Source: an uncultured Steroidobacter sp. (GTDB lineage Bacteria > Pseudomonadota > Gammaproteobacteria > Steroidobacterales > Steroidobacteraceae). From it: a stretch of 64,000 nt of DNA. Both the position numbers and the translations under genes were made by a program. Shown piece after piece: positions 16,956 through 25,933 of this stretch. Positions within the stretch are counted from its first letter, which is position 1, and each line of letters starts with the position of its first letter. The DNA lies in contig CALLKK010000017.1 in the NCBI GenBank assembly GCA_938008435.1, forward strand, positions 62,001 to 126,000. Direction: 5' to 3'. The notes under the pieces are model-generated. The model saw nothing but the letters and a program-made list of their open reading frames with translations. It made no database searches and was not told the origin of the DNA.

Positions 16956-18590
16956 ATGCGTCCGCGCGTCATCTCACGCCTCCTGCAGATCCAGCGCGTG
17001 CTCGTCAAGCACGGGCTCGATGAGATCATTCTGGCGACGCATCTGTTCCGGCCGCTGCGCTTCGCCTTTTATCTATCGCCCGCCACCTGGGTGCATCGCG
17101 ACCGGTCGAGCCCGCGCGGCGTCCGCTTGCGCCGCGCCTTCGAGGAGCTCGGACCGATCTTCATGAAGTTCGGCCAGATGCTTTCGACGCGGCGCGATCT
17201 GTTGCCGCGCGACATCGCCGATGAGCTCGAGAAGCTGCAGGATCGCGTGCCGCCGTTTCCGGCCGCGCAGGCTCGCGAAATCATCGCGCGCGCCTACGGA
17301 CGGCCGCTCGAAGAGATCTTCGCCCGATTCGATGAGGAACCCCTTGCAGCCGCGACGATCGCGCAAGTGCATGCCGCACAGCTCAAAGACGGCAAGGAAG
17401 TCGTCGTCAAAGTGGTGCGTCCAGGGATTCGGGCGCAGATCGAGCGCGACATCGAAGTGCTTTACGCGCTGGCCGAGCTCGCCAACCGCTACTGGCCCGA
17501 TGCGCACCGCTTGCGCCCGGTCGAGCTCGTGCGCGAATACGAAAAGACGATTCTCGATGAGCTCGACCTGACGCGCGAGGCGGCCAATGCCTCGCAGATT
17601 CGCCGCAACTTCGCCGGCTCGACACTGCTCTACGTGCCGGAAGTCTACTGGGACTACTGCCGCAAGAACGTCATGGTGATGGAGCGCGTGCACGGCGTGC
17701 TCATCAACAACGTGGAAGAGCTCAAACGCCGCGGCGCGAACATCAAGCGCCTGGCCGAAAACGGTGTGGAGATCTTCTTCACGCAGGCCTTCCGCCACAA
17801 CTTCTTCCACGCCGACATGCATCCCGGCAACATCTTCGTGCTGCTCGACGATCCCGAACATCCGCGCTATGCCGCCGTCGATTTCGGCATCGTCGGCTCG
17901 CTCGCGCCGCGCGATCAGCACTATCTCGCCGAGAATTTCTCGGCCTTCTTCGCGCACGACTATCGCCGTATCGCGCAGCTGCATCTCGACGCCGGCTGGA
18001 TCCCTCCGCATGTACGCGTCGACGAGCTTGAAGCGGCAGTGCGCACGGTGTGCGAGCCGATCGCCAACAAACCGCTCAAGGAAATCTCCTTCGGCCAGGT
18101 GCTGATCAGCCTGTTCGAAGCCGCGCAGCGCTTCGATGCGCAGATGCAGCCGCAGCTCATGCTCATCCAAAAGACCCTGCTGCAGATCGAAGGCGTGGGT
18201 CGCCAGCTCTATCCCGAGCTCGACTTGTGGAAGACCGCGCAGCCGCTGCTCAAACAATGGGCCGAGGAGCGCTGGAAGCCGCGCAATGTCTGGCGCGAAG
18301 TGCGTGCGCAGTTGCCGGATCTGCTGCAAGCGCTTGCGCAAGTGCCGCCGCTATTCGAGAACGCCGTGCAGCGTGCTGCAGATGGGCGCTTGCGCCTGCC
18401 TGTCGAGACAACGAACTTGGAAACGATCCGCGCAGAGCTGCGCGCGTCGGCTCGGCGGCGCGATCACACGATCGTCGCGTCGACCGCAGCGCTCGCCGGC
18501 GTGCTGTGGTTGGCGCTCGCGGCCACGCCGAGCTGGCCCGGCATCGCGCTCGCCGTCGGCGGCGTCATCGCGCTCGCGCTACGGCGCTAA
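16956..18590 (+). CDS. ubiB: Ubiquinone biosynthesis regulatory kinase-like protein UbiB
   Basis: A 544-residue ABC1/ADCK atypical kinase-like ATPase of the ubiquinone pathway. Diagnostic motifs are the KxGQ element FMKFGQMLSTRRDLLP, the alanine-rich loop AAATIAQVHAAQL that replaces the P-loop, the lysine in VVVKVVRPGI, HADMHPGN in the catalytic loop and VDFGIVG. Two hydrophobic helices at the C-terminus anchor it to the membrane. The ATG at 16956 is chosen for the conserved RLLQIQRVLVKHGLDE start. Confidence 0.97.
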   Translation: MRPRVISRLLQIQRVLVKHGLDEIILATHLFRPLRFAFYLSPATWVHRDRSSPRGVRLRRAFEELGPIFMKFGQMLSTRRDLLPRDIADELEKLQDRVPPFPAAQAREIIARAYGRPLEEIFARFDEEPLAAATIAQVHAAQLKDGKEVVVKVVRPGIRAQIERDIEVLYALAELANRYWPDAHRLRPVELVREYEKTILDELDLTREAANASQIRRNFAGSTLLYVPEVYWDYCRKNVMVMERVHGVLINNVEELKRRGANIKRLAENGVEIFFTQAFRHNFFHADMHPGNIFVLLDDPEHPRYAAVDFGIVGSLAPRDQHYLAENFSAFFAHDYRRIAQLHLDAGWIPPHVRVDELEAAVRTVCEPIANKPLKEISFGQVLISLFEAAQRFDAQMQPQLMLIQKTLLQIEGVGRQLYPELDLWKTAQPLLKQWAEERWKPRNVWREVRAQLPDLLQALAQVPPLFENAVQRAADGRLRLPVETTNLETIRAELRASARRRDHTIVASTAALAGVLWLALAATPSWPGIALAVGGVIALALRR

Positions 18591-18617
18591 GGCAACACTG
18601 ACCGCTCAACTGGCTGC

Positions 18618-19262
18618 TCAGGCCGGCTTGCCCTGTCGCAGGAACCCGATCGCAAGCGGCACGACCGACAGCACGATGATGGCGATCGTGATGATGCCGA
18701 AGTTCTCTTTGATGATCGGCACGTTGCCGAATAGATAACCGCCCCAGAGGAAAGCGGTCACCCATGCGATGGCGCCGGTCACGTTGTACATCGTGAAGCG
18801 CGCCCAACGCATGCTGCCGACGCCAGCTACGAACGGCGCAAAGGTACGCACGATGGGCACGAAGCGCGCAAGCACGACGGTTTTGCCGCCGTGACGCTCG
18901 TAGAAGGCCTGCGTTCGGAGCAGATAATCCCGTTTCAGCCAACGAATCGTCCCGCTGAAGGCGCGCGGTCCGATGTAATTGCCGATCTTGTAGTTCACGG
19001 CATCGCCGAGCACCGCGGCGAGGATGAGCATCGCCCACAACGATGTCGGTTCGAGCGTTCCCGTCTGGTCGACTGCCGCAAGCGCACCGAGCGCGAACAA
19101 CAGCGAATCGCCTGGCAGAAACGGCGTGACGACCAGCCCCGTCTCGCAGAAGACGATCGCGAACAAAATCGCGTAGACCCAGACGTGATACTCGGCGACG
19201 AGCTCGGTGAGATGCCGGTCGAGATGCAGGATGATGTCGATGAAGTGGGTGATCAGTTCCAT
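18618..19262 (-). CDS. DedA family membrane protein
   Basis: A 214-residue inner-membrane protein with about five hydrophobic segments. The DedA signatures FLPGDSLLFALGALAA, the GD-AVNYKIGNYIG region, FYERHGGKTVVLARFVPIVRTFAPFVAGVG and MRWARF are all present. DedA proteins are proposed flippases for undecaprenyl phosphate or phosphatidylethanolamine and are needed for membrane homeostasis. The gene is convergent with ubiB and follows panD by 6 nt on the same strand, so both may be co-transcribed. Confidence 0.95.
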   Translation of the reverse strand: MELITHFIDIILHLDRHLTELVAEYHVWVYAILFAIVFCETGLVVTPFLPGDSLLFALGALAAVDQTGTLEPTSLWAMLILAAVLGDAVNYKIGNYIGPRAFSGTIRWLKRDYLLRTQAFYERHGGKTVVLARFVPIVRTFAPFVAGVGSMRWARFTMYNVTGAIAWVTAFLWGGYLFGNVPIIKENFGIITIAIIVLSVVPLAIGFLRQGKPA

Positions 19263-19268
19263 TGAGCT

Positions 19269-19640
19269 CTAGGCGGCGCGAGAACGCAGCACTTCTTTGA
19301 CGCGATTGTTGTCGTCGACCAGCACGATAATGGGCCGGTACGTGGCAAGTTCCTCTTCGCTATAAGCGGCGTACGCACAGATGATCAAGCGATCGCCGAC
19401 GGCCGCCTTACGAGCCGCCGCGCCGTTCAAGGAAATCTCGCCCGAGCCCTTTGGCGCTTCGATGATGTAGGTGGTAAAGCGCTCGCCGTTCGAGATGTTG
19501 TAGAGCTCGATGTATTGGTACTCCTTGAGACCGGCAATCTCGAGCAGACCTGCATCGATCCCGCAGGAACCCTCGTAATCCAGATCGGCTCGCGTGACGC
19601 GCACGCGATGCAATTTGGCCTGAAGAAACGTTCGTAGCAT
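19269..19640 (-). CDS. panD: Aspartate 1-decarboxylase (pyruvoyl-dependent)
   Basis: A 123-residue proenzyme making beta-alanine for pantothenate. The self-cleavage site is Gly24-Ser25 in YEGSCGID; cleavage gives the pyruvoyl cofactor. I chose the ATG at 19640 because it puts the site at exactly 24/25, as in E. coli; a TTG three codons upstream is an alternative. Other family features are NGERFTTYIIEA and NGAAAR. panB/panC are not in the window. Confidence 0.96.
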   Translation of the reverse strand: MLRTFLQAKLHRVRVTRADLDYEGSCGIDAGLLEIAGLKEYQYIELYNISNGERFTTYIIEAPKGSGEISLNGAAARKAAVGDRLIICAYAAYSEEELATYRPIIVLVDDNNRVKEVLRSRAA

Positions 19641-19761
19641 GAGAGTCAAAGTCCGTGCTGCCTTGGGGTCACGCGGCAGATTCGTCTGTGTACGACCGAG
19701 CGCGCCACGCCCCGCGCGGCAGGCTGGGGCCTCGGCGAGCCCCTGTCAAGCAAGAGCGCGC

Positions 19762-20310
19762 TCAATTCCCGAAGCTCGCTTCGAGCCGATCGAGCAACGA
19801 CTCGAGATCCTGTTCGACAAGGAGCAGCGCGCGGTGCCGCGGCGGCAGGAAACCCGCCTCGACGGCTCGGTCGAGAAAGGCGATCAAAGGATCGTAGTAG
19901 CCGCGGTGATTGAGCAGTGCGCAGGGCTTGCGCTGCAGCCCGAGCTGCGTCCACGTCCACGCCTCGAACAACTCATCCATCGTGCCGATGCCGCCGGGCA
20001 GCGCCACGAAAGCGTCGGAAAGCTCGCCCATGAGCCATTTGCGCTCCGACATCGTGTCGACGACGCGCAAGTCGGTGAGCCCAGTGTGCCCCACCTCCTT
20101 GTCCATCAAGAGCTGCGGGATCACCCCGATGACCCTGCCGCCCGCGGCGAGCGCCGCATCGGCGAGCGCGCCCATGAGGCCGACCCGCCCCCCGCCGTAG
20201 ACCAGGGTGATTGAGCGACGCGCCAGCGCTGCACCGAAACGCCGCGCCAGATCGAGATGCGCCGGATCGTTGCCCGAGCTCGAGCCGCAGAAGACACACA
20301 GGGCATTCAT
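19762..20310 (-). CDS. LOG family protein (cytokinin-activating phosphoribohydrolase-like)
   Basis: A 182-residue Rossmann-fold protein with ALCVFCGSSSGNDP at the N-terminus and the LOG signature PGGIGTMDELFEAWTWTQLG. Family members hydrolyse N6-modified or plain nucleoside 5'-monophosphates to the free base; in plants they activate cytokinins. Many bacterial members are simply nucleotide phosphoribohydrolases, so the substrate is open. The start at 20310 is fixed by the family N-terminus; the frame is open for 36 codons upstream. Confidence 0.92.
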   Translation of the reverse strand: MNALCVFCGSSSGNDPAHLDLARRFGAALARRSITLVYGGGRVGLMGALADAALAAGGRVIGVIPQLLMDKEVGHTGLTDLRVVDTMSERKWLMGELSDAFVALPGGIGTMDELFEAWTWTQLGLQRKPCALLNHRGYYDPLIAFLDRAVEAGFLPPRHRALLLVEQDLESLLDRLEASFGN

Positions 20311-20316
20311 GGAGAG

Positions 20317-20322
20317 ATTGTA
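20317..20322 (-). promoter_or_regulatory. -10-like hexamer immediately upstream of the LOG gene
   Basis: On the minus strand TACAAT ends 6 nt before the ATG of the LOG gene, with CTCTCC between and no ribosome binding site. A TTGACG lies 14 nt further upstream, a spacing shorter than usual. This suggests a leaderless mRNA. Confidence 0.4.
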
Positions 20323-20554
20323 CCCGGGCCAGATTACGTCAACACGGCGCGGTTGCGACTTTCCCCCAGCGAGCCCCGAGCGTATTGGCGCACCCCTCAC
20401 GGACGGGTCTGGCGGCACTTCCAGCGCGGGGTGCCCCTACGCACATGGGAGCTAGCGCACAGTTCTGAGCTCTCGGGCGCTTCTCGGGCGGTTCTTGACA
20501 CAACCCTACTCAAGCGAGGTGCCTCAAGCCCGATACAGAGCCAAAAACCGCGCC

Positions 20555-22735
20555 ATGCGGGCACTAACAATGCAAGGAACTTATACATCCTGGATCGTAT
20601 GCCTGTCGCTCGCCATCGCATGCGTGGTGGCGTACACCTGGCTCAACCTGGCGTCACGGATCTCGCGCACGCAAGGACGTGCGGCTCTTGCGTGGCTACT
20701 CGGGGGCATCTTGGCCATGGGCATCGGCATCTGGTCGGTGCACTTCATGGCCGTGCTCGCGCTCACGTTGCCGATCGAGATCACCTACGATCTTCCGGCC
20801 ACGATCCTGTCGTTGTGCATCTCGCTCTTTACTTGCGGCATCGCGCTCGTGCTCGTCACCCGGCGCGAGCTCGATCAACGGCGCCTCGCGGCCGGCTCGC
20901 TGATCATGGGCGCCGGCATGCTCGCGGTGCTCTACTGCGGGCTTGGGGCCATTCGCATCGTTCCTGATGTCGCCTACGACCCGATGTGGGTCGCCGCTTC
21001 CGTCGCCGTGGCGATGGCGAGCTCCTACCTGGCACTGTGGCTCGCGTTTCGCTTGCGGCGCGGTCACTCATGGCCGGTCATCGCCTCGCGCATCGCGGCG
21101 GCACTGGTGCTCGGTTGCGCCATCACCGGCGTTCAATACGCCGGCCTTGCCGCCATGCGCATTGCGCCGCATGCGCACACCCTGCCCGGCACGACGTTGC
21201 ACAACGGCTGGTTCGCGGTCGCCCTCGGACTGTTCGTGCTCGCGATCATGGGTATCACGTTGATCACCATCGTGTACGACGCACACCTCGCGCGGCACCT
21301 GCGCGATCGTGAGTTCCTGCGCGAGCAGGCAGACGCAAGCGCCCGCTACGCAGCACGACACGATCTGCTCACGAATCTGCCGAATCGCATGGCGCTCGCC
21401 GAAGCGACCGAAGCAGCCATCGCCAAGGCCAAGCGCGACGGCAGCATGTTTGCGCTCATGGTGATGAACGTCGATCGCCTGAAGACGATCAACGACTCGC
21501 TCGGCCATGAAGCGGGTGATGAGCTCTTGTGCGAGCTGTCGCAACGGTTGCGCGCCGTGCTGAGGCGCAACGACATGCTGGCGCGCTTGGGCGGCGATGA
21601 ATTCGCAGTGCTCGCCTGCGATCTCGACGATGTACGCGCGGCGGAAACGATCGTCGGCAAGATGGCCGATGCCCTGCGCGAGCCGTTCCTTGCGCACAAG
21701 CTCGAGCTGCATGCCTCGATGAGCACGGGCATCAGCTTGTTCCCGCACGACGGCACGACATTCGAAATGCTGCTGCGACGAGCCGATGTGGCCATGCGCG
21801 TTGCGAAGGACACGGTAATCGGCAGCTATCGCTTCTACACGTCGGAAATGAGCCTGCTGGCAGACGATCGCCTCGCGCTCGAAACGGATCTGCGGCGCGC
21901 CATCGAGCTTGGCCAGCTCGAGCTCCACTATCAACCGAAAGTGGACATCGCCACCGGCCGCGTGCGCAGCGCCGAGGCGCTCGTCCGCTGGCGTCATCCG
22001 ACACGCGGATTGGTACCGCCGAGCGTATTCATTCCGCTCGCAGAAGAATCCGGCCTCATCGTACCGATCGGCGAGTGGGTGCTGCGACGTGCCTGTCGCC
22101 AGCTGCGTGCGTGGATCGATGCAGGCTTGCCGCCGGTGCGCGTGGCGGTGAATCTCTCGGCCAAGCAGTTCCGTCAGGCCGATCTGACTTCGGTCGTCAA
22201 ATCGGCGCTCGAGAATTCACGTTTGGAACCCGGCTATCTCGAGCTCGAGCTCACCGAGAGCGCGGTCATGCACGATGCCGAGAAGTCCGCCGAAACGTTG
22301 GAAGCCTTGAGCAAGATGGGCGTGCACATCTCGATCGACGACTTCGGCACGGGCTACTCGAGCCTGAGCTATCTGCGACGCTTCCCGCTCGACAAGCTCA
22401 AGATCGATCGCAGCTTCATTCGCGATTTGCTGCTGAACCCGGACGATGTGTCCATCGTGCGCGCGATCATCTCGCTCGCGCACAACCTGCGCCTGCGCGT
22501 CGTCGCCGAAGGCGTCGAAACGGCCGAACAGCTCGAATTCCTGCGCCGCCTCGGCTGCGATCAGTATCAAGGCTATTACTACAGCCCGGCCGTGCCGCCC
22601 GAGGAGTTTGCGGAGATGATCCAACGCATCCGTCGCGCGCAGCCCGAGTACACCGAAGCGGACATGCTGAAGACGCAGAGCCGTTTGTCGGCGTACACGC
22701 CGCGCCGCGGCCTCATCGCAGCGTCGGATCGATAA
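20555..22735 (+). CDS. MHYT-like sensor with GGDEF and EAL domains (c-di-GMP turnover)
   Basis: A 726-residue inner-membrane signalling protein. Seven hydrophobic helices (about 10-245) resemble the MHYT sensor. A GGDEF domain follows with intact ARLGGDEFAVL, then an EAL domain with intact EALVRW and DDFGTGYSSLSYL. Both catalytic cores look functional, so it could make or degrade cyclic di-GMP. The sensor repeats are degenerate: they read SVHFMAV, VLYCGLGAI and VQYAGLAAM where MHYTGM-like metal-binding motifs are expected. The start is uncertain: ATG 20555, ATG 20570 or TTG 20495 are in frame; none has a clear ribosome binding site. Confidence 0.9.
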   Translation: MRALTMQGTYTSWIVCLSLAIACVVAYTWLNLASRISRTQGRAALAWLLGGILAMGIGIWSVHFMAVLALTLPIEITYDLPATILSLCISLFTCGIALVLVTRRELDQRRLAAGSLIMGAGMLAVLYCGLGAIRIVPDVAYDPMWVAASVAVAMASSYLALWLAFRLRRGHSWPVIASRIAAALVLGCAITGVQYAGLAAMRIAPHAHTLPGTTLHNGWFAVALGLFVLAIMGITLITIVYDAHLARHLRDREFLREQADASARYAARHDLLTNLPNRMALAEATEAAIAKAKRDGSMFALMVMNVDRLKTINDSLGHEAGDELLCELSQRLRAVLRRNDMLARLGGDEFAVLACDLDDVRAAETIVGKMADALREPFLAHKLELHASMSTGISLFPHDGTTFEMLLRRADVAMRVAKDTVIGSYRFYTSEMSLLADDRLALETDLRRAIELGQLELHYQPKVDIATGRVRSAEALVRWRHPTRGLVPPSVFIPLAEESGLIVPIGEWVLRRACRQLRAWIDAGLPPVRVAVNLSAKQFRQADLTSVVKSALENSRLEPGYLELELTESAVMHDAEKSAETLEALSKMGVHISIDDFGTGYSSLSYLRRFPLDKLKIDRSFIRDLLLNPDDVSIVRAIISLAHNLRLRVVAEGVETAEQLEFLRRLGCDQYQGYYYSPAVPPEEFAEMIQRIRRAQPEYTEADMLKTQSRLSAYTPRRGLIAASDR

Positions 22736-22752
22736 CGGTCGGATCGTTCGAG

Positions 22753-22790
22753 GAATGCGTGCACCGACGTGCACGCGACCGAGCGCATTC
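22753..22790. terminator. Nested palindrome between convergent genes
   Basis: An inner perfect repeat GCGTGCAC-CGAC-GTGCACGC (22757-22776) sits inside an outer repeat GAATGCG/CGCATTC (22753-22759 and 22784-22790). It lies between the stop of the MHYT-GGDEF-EAL gene and the stop of the opposing Cys-rich gene. There is no T-tract on either strand, so it may be a bidirectional 3' end or RNA-stabilising structure rather than a classical terminator. Confidence 0.45.
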
Positions 22791-23130
22791 AGCGATCGTC
22801 GGCACGCCGCCCCGGCGATTGGCGCCGTTCCGGCCCCATCCAAGTAGCCGATGCCAAGCCTCTTTCGTTGCAGCGCCGCGGGCCCGCACGCCGATCTTGG
22901 TGATGCTTGAAGCGGCAGGCGCAATGCTCGCAATCGCAGCTCGGCAGCGGCAAGCGCGGGGCGTTGCGCGACAGGAAACGAATGCCCGAGAGCCGATAGG
23001 CGGCAGGACACGCGCCCTGCCCCGGCAAGATCGACACGGCGTGATACGGATCGACCTCGCGTGTCGGAGGCGACGGGCGCTTCTTGCTCCGAAACAGCTC
23101 GCCGAACGGCCACCACGTTGTCTTCGCCAT
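22789..23130 (-). CDS. Small Cys-rich conserved protein downstream of trpA
   Basis: A 113-residue protein without signal peptide. It begins MAKTTWWPFGELFRSKKRP. It has a YHAVSILPGQGAC segment, then a dense cysteine cluster LPSCDCEHCACRF followed by HHQDRRAGPRR and a terminal ERRQSPGRRADD. The spacing of four cysteines (CDCEHCAC) suggests zinc or iron-sulfur binding. I recall similar short proteins of unknown function in proteobacteria but cannot name a family. It is 118 nt downstream of trpA on the same strand, separated by a stem-loop. The ATG at 23130 is chosen over the upstream frame because the WWPF start looks like a natural N-terminus. Confidence 0.75.
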   Translation of the reverse strand: MAKTTWWPFGELFRSKKRPSPPTREVDPYHAVSILPGQGACPAAYRLSGIRFLSRNAPRLPLPSCDCEHCACRFKHHQDRRAGPRRCNERGLASATWMGPERRQSPGRRADDR

Positions 23131-23153
23131 CGGATCTGCCTGCCTCTCATGAG

Positions 23154-23174
23154 CGTGCCGCACGGAGCGGCACG
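23154..23174 (-). terminator. Stem-loop after trpA
   Basis: CGTGCCGC and GCGGCACG form an 8-bp GC-rich stem around the loop ACGGA. It lies between the trpA stop and the Cys-rich gene. No T-tract follows, so termination at the end of the trp operon is possible but not certain. Confidence 0.4.
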
Positions 23175-23248
23175 TGACTCATAAGGAGCGATCCGTGGCG
23201 ATTGTTCCTACGCTACCGGTGCTATCGACGAGGCGTTATCTGATTCGG

Positions 23249-24034
23249 TCAGCGCAGCGACTGCAGGAACGCGCTCGGATCCTCGCCGCGCTCGAGCGTT
23301 TCGACGAGCGCCGAGCCGACGATCACGCCATCGACATGCGGCGCGAGCTTGGCGACCTGCGCGCGCGAACGAATGCCGAAGCCGGCGCAGACGGGCACCG
23401 GCGAGACTTCCTTCACTCGCGCGAAATACTCGAACACTTCAGGCGGAACCTCGACGTTCTTGCCCGTCGTACCCGTCATGGTGACGGCATAGAGGAACCC
23501 GCTGCTGTTCGCGCTCAGCATCTTGACGCGATCGAGCGGCGTAACGGGCGTGACGAATTGCACGAGCGCAATGCCGCGCGCATCGAGCGCCGCGCGCAGC
23601 GTATCGCACTCTTCATAAGGCAGATCGGGAACGATGAATCCCGCCACGCCCGCCTTGGCGGCGGCATCGGGTAGCCGCTCGATGCCGAATGCAAGCAACG
23701 GATTGAGATAGCTCATGAGCAGAAGCGGCGCTCTCCGCTCAGCGCCCGCAGGCGCTTCGTTCGAAAACGCTTCGAGCTCCGCAAGAATCCACTTGAGCGA
23801 GACACCCTGCTCCAACGAAGCGCGGCTCGAACGCTGGATCGTCGTACCGTCGGCCATCGGATCCGTAAACGGCACGCCCACCTCGACGAGATCGGCCGTG
23901 CGCGCGACCGCGCCGAGAAGCTCGCGAAAGGATTCTTTCTTGGGAAAGCCTGCGGTGATGTAGGCGACGAGTGCCGGTCCGCCGCGCTCGCGCGCGCTGC
24001 AGATCGCGTGGCCGATCGAATCACGTGGTGCCAT
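23249..24034 (-). CDS. trpA: Tryptophan synthase alpha chain
   Basis: A 261-residue TIM barrel that cleaves indole-3-glycerol phosphate to indole, which is channelled to TrpB. The substrate loop LVEVGVPFTDPMADG carries the catalytic Glu, and VPDLPYEE carries the catalytic Asp. The phosphate-binding regions GFGIRSRAQV and GVIVGSALV are present. Its ATG overlaps the trpB stop by one base (TGATG). It is the last gene of the trpEGDCFBA operon. Confidence 0.98.
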   Translation of the reverse strand: MAPRDSIGHAICSARERGGPALVAYITAGFPKKESFRELLGAVARTADLVEVGVPFTDPMADGTTIQRSSRASLEQGVSLKWILAELEAFSNEAPAGAERRAPLLLMSYLNPLLAFGIERLPDAAAKAGVAGFIVPDLPYEECDTLRAALDARGIALVQFVTPVTPLDRVKMLSANSSGFLYAVTMTGTTGKNVEVPPEVFEYFARVKEVSPVPVCAGFGIRSRAQVAKLAPHVDGVIVGSALVETLERGEDPSAFLQSLR

Positions 24035-25278
24035 CAGAGTTGGCCCTTCAAGAGAGTACGTTGGAGCGTGGGCATGTCCTTATCGCCACGCCCGGACAAA
24101 CCGACGAGAACCGTTGCGCCCGGATGCTGCACCGCGAGGCGCTTGGCGCCAGCCAGTGCGTGAGCGGACTCGATCGCCGGCAGGATGCCCTCCGCCGCGC
24201 AGCACTCGGCCAACGCAGCCAGTGCGTCGTCGTCGTTGACCGCTTCGTATTTCACGCGGCCGATGGTCATGAGCAGCGCGTGCTCGGGACCGACGCCCGG
24301 ATAATCAAGGCCCGCCGAAACCGAGTGCGTTTCTTGAACTTGGCCGTCCTCGTCTTGCAGCAACAACGAATAACTGCCCTGCAGAACGCCCGGCCGACCG
24401 TAAGCAAGCGATGCTGCGTTTTCGCCGAGTCCCGTGCCCTTGCCGCCCGCCTCCAGGCCGAGCATCTGCACGGTGCGATCCTTGACGAAGGGATGGAACA
24501 AGCCGATCGCATTCGAGCCGCCGCCAACGCAGGCAACCACCCAATCGGGCAACTTGCCCGTCGCTGCAACGATTTGCTCGCGCGCTTCACGTCCGATCAC
24601 GGCCTGCAGCTCGCGCACGAGATACGGATAAGGATGCGGACCGACCGCCGAGCCGAGGCAGTAGTACGTGCCGTTCGGATCGGACACCCAATCGCGCAGC
24701 GCCTCGTCGACGGCTGCGCGCAACGTCTGATCGCCGCTCGTCACCGGCACGACGGTTGCGCCGAGCAATTTCATGCGGCCGACATTGGGCGCTTGACGAT
24801 CCATGTCGACGGCGCCCATGTACACCGTGCAAGGCATGCCGAGGCGCGCGCACGCGGCAGCCGATGCGACACCGTGTTGGCCTGCACCGGTTTCCGCGAT
24901 CACGCGCTTGGCGCCGAGCTTCTTCGCCAGCAGAACCTGACCGACGGCGTTGTTGATCTTGTGCGCGCCGGTGTGCGCGAGATCTTCGCGCTTGAGCCAG
25001 ATCTGCGCGCCCCACTTCTTCGAGAGCGTCGGCGCGTACGTCAGCGGCGTCGGCCGACCGATCCAGGATTTAAGCTCTGCATGAAACTCCTCGAGGAACT
25101 CGGGATCGCGCAGATATCGATCGACCCCTGCCTGCAGACGCTCGATCGCCGGCACCAAAGTTTCCGGCACATAGCGCCCGCCGAACGGACCGAAGCGCCC
25201 GCGCGCATCGGGATAGGCGTCGTTCATGACGTTCTCGAAGAGCGCCTCTCGTTCGCTCGGATTCATCGCATGATTCAT
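24034..25278 (-). CDS. trpB: Tryptophan synthase beta chain
   Basis: A 414-residue PLP enzyme that joins indole and serine. The PLP lysine is in TGAHKINNAVGQ; AGQHG and the phosphate-binding GGGSNAIG motif are present, as are the N-terminal FGPFGGRYVPETL and the C-terminal VLVGLSGRGDKDMPT. The start overlaps the trpF stop by 4 nt. This is the TrpB1 type that works with TrpA. Confidence 0.98.
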   Translation of the reverse strand: MNHAMNPSEREALFENVMNDAYPDARGRFGPFGGRYVPETLVPAIERLQAGVDRYLRDPEFLEEFHAELKSWIGRPTPLTYAPTLSKKWGAQIWLKREDLAHTGAHKINNAVGQVLLAKKLGAKRVIAETGAGQHGVASAAACARLGMPCTVYMGAVDMDRQAPNVGRMKLLGATVVPVTSGDQTLRAAVDEALRDWVSDPNGTYYCLGSAVGPHPYPYLVRELQAVIGREAREQIVAATGKLPDWVVACVGGGSNAIGLFHPFVKDRTVQMLGLEAGGKGTGLGENAASLAYGRPGVLQGSYSLLLQDEDGQVQETHSVSAGLDYPGVGPEHALLMTIGRVKYEAVNDDDALAALAECCAAEGILPAIESAHALAGAKRLAVQHPGATVLVGLSGRGDKDMPTLQRTLLKGQL

Positions 25279-25892
25279 CGCAGAGTCCTCGGGCCCGTCG
25301 CCGCAGCCGCTGCTGCCGCGCGCGCCGCACTGATAAATGCTTCGATCTTGGCGACGTCCTTGACGCCAGGCGCAGACTCGACGCCGCTGCTCACGTCAAC
25401 GCCGAACGGCCGCACCGCTGCTATCGCCGCCGCAATGTTCGCGACATTCAAACCGCCCGCGAGCACGAGCTGCGTGCGCATCGCAAGCTCGCGCGCCGCT
25501 GTCCAATCTGCCGTCTCGCCAGCGCCGCTCACTTTGCCTTCATAGAGCAACCGCTCCGGCAATTCGGAGGGCAGCACGCTGCCATCTCGATAGACCGGCA
25601 AGCGCATCATGCTTTGCGGGACGCGCAGCGCTGCGAAATCTTCGGCATCCGTCTGCAACGCATCCGGCGCGAAGACTTCGCACACCTCGTCGACCAGCGC
25701 TTGCGACGGATGCAGCATCACGGCGACTCTCAGCACCCGCTTCGGCAGTGCGCGCGCGAGCGTCGCGGCTTGCGCTGCCGTCACTTGGCGTTTCGACGGT
25801 GCGAACACGAAACCGACGGCATCCGCACCTGCAGCCACCGCAGCCGCCACCGCCGCGGCATCTGTGAGCCCGCAAATCTTGATCCAGAGCAT
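25275..25892 (-). CDS. trpF: Phosphoribosylanthranilate isomerase
   Basis: A 205-residue TIM barrel for the Amadori rearrangement in tryptophan synthesis. The N-terminal IKICGLTDAAAVAAA contains the catalytic Cys; GADAVGFVFAPSKR and the C-terminal GVDVSSGVESAPGVKD contain the catalytic Asp and phosphate-binding loop. It is a separate gene here, not fused to trpC as in enterobacteria. A 41-nt gap separates it from trpC. Confidence 0.97.
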   Translation of the reverse strand: MLWIKICGLTDAAAVAAAVAAGADAVGFVFAPSKRQVTAAQAATLARALPKRVLRVAVMLHPSQALVDEVCEVFAPDALQTDAEDFAALRVPQSMMRLPVYRDGSVLPSELPERLLYEGKVSGAGETADWTAARELAMRTQLVLAGGLNVANIAAAIAAVRPFGVDVSSGVESAPGVKDVAKIEAFISAARAAAAAAATGPRTLR

Positions 25893-25933
25893 GTGGCGTA
25901 CGAGACGTCAGCACGCCGCGCAGAGCGAGCGCA

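Noticed and set aside
20495..20500. TTGACA as a -35 box for the MHYT-GGDEF-EAL gene
   Set aside because: No -10-like hexamer lies 16-18 bp downstream; the first A/T-rich hexamer is over 30 bp away.
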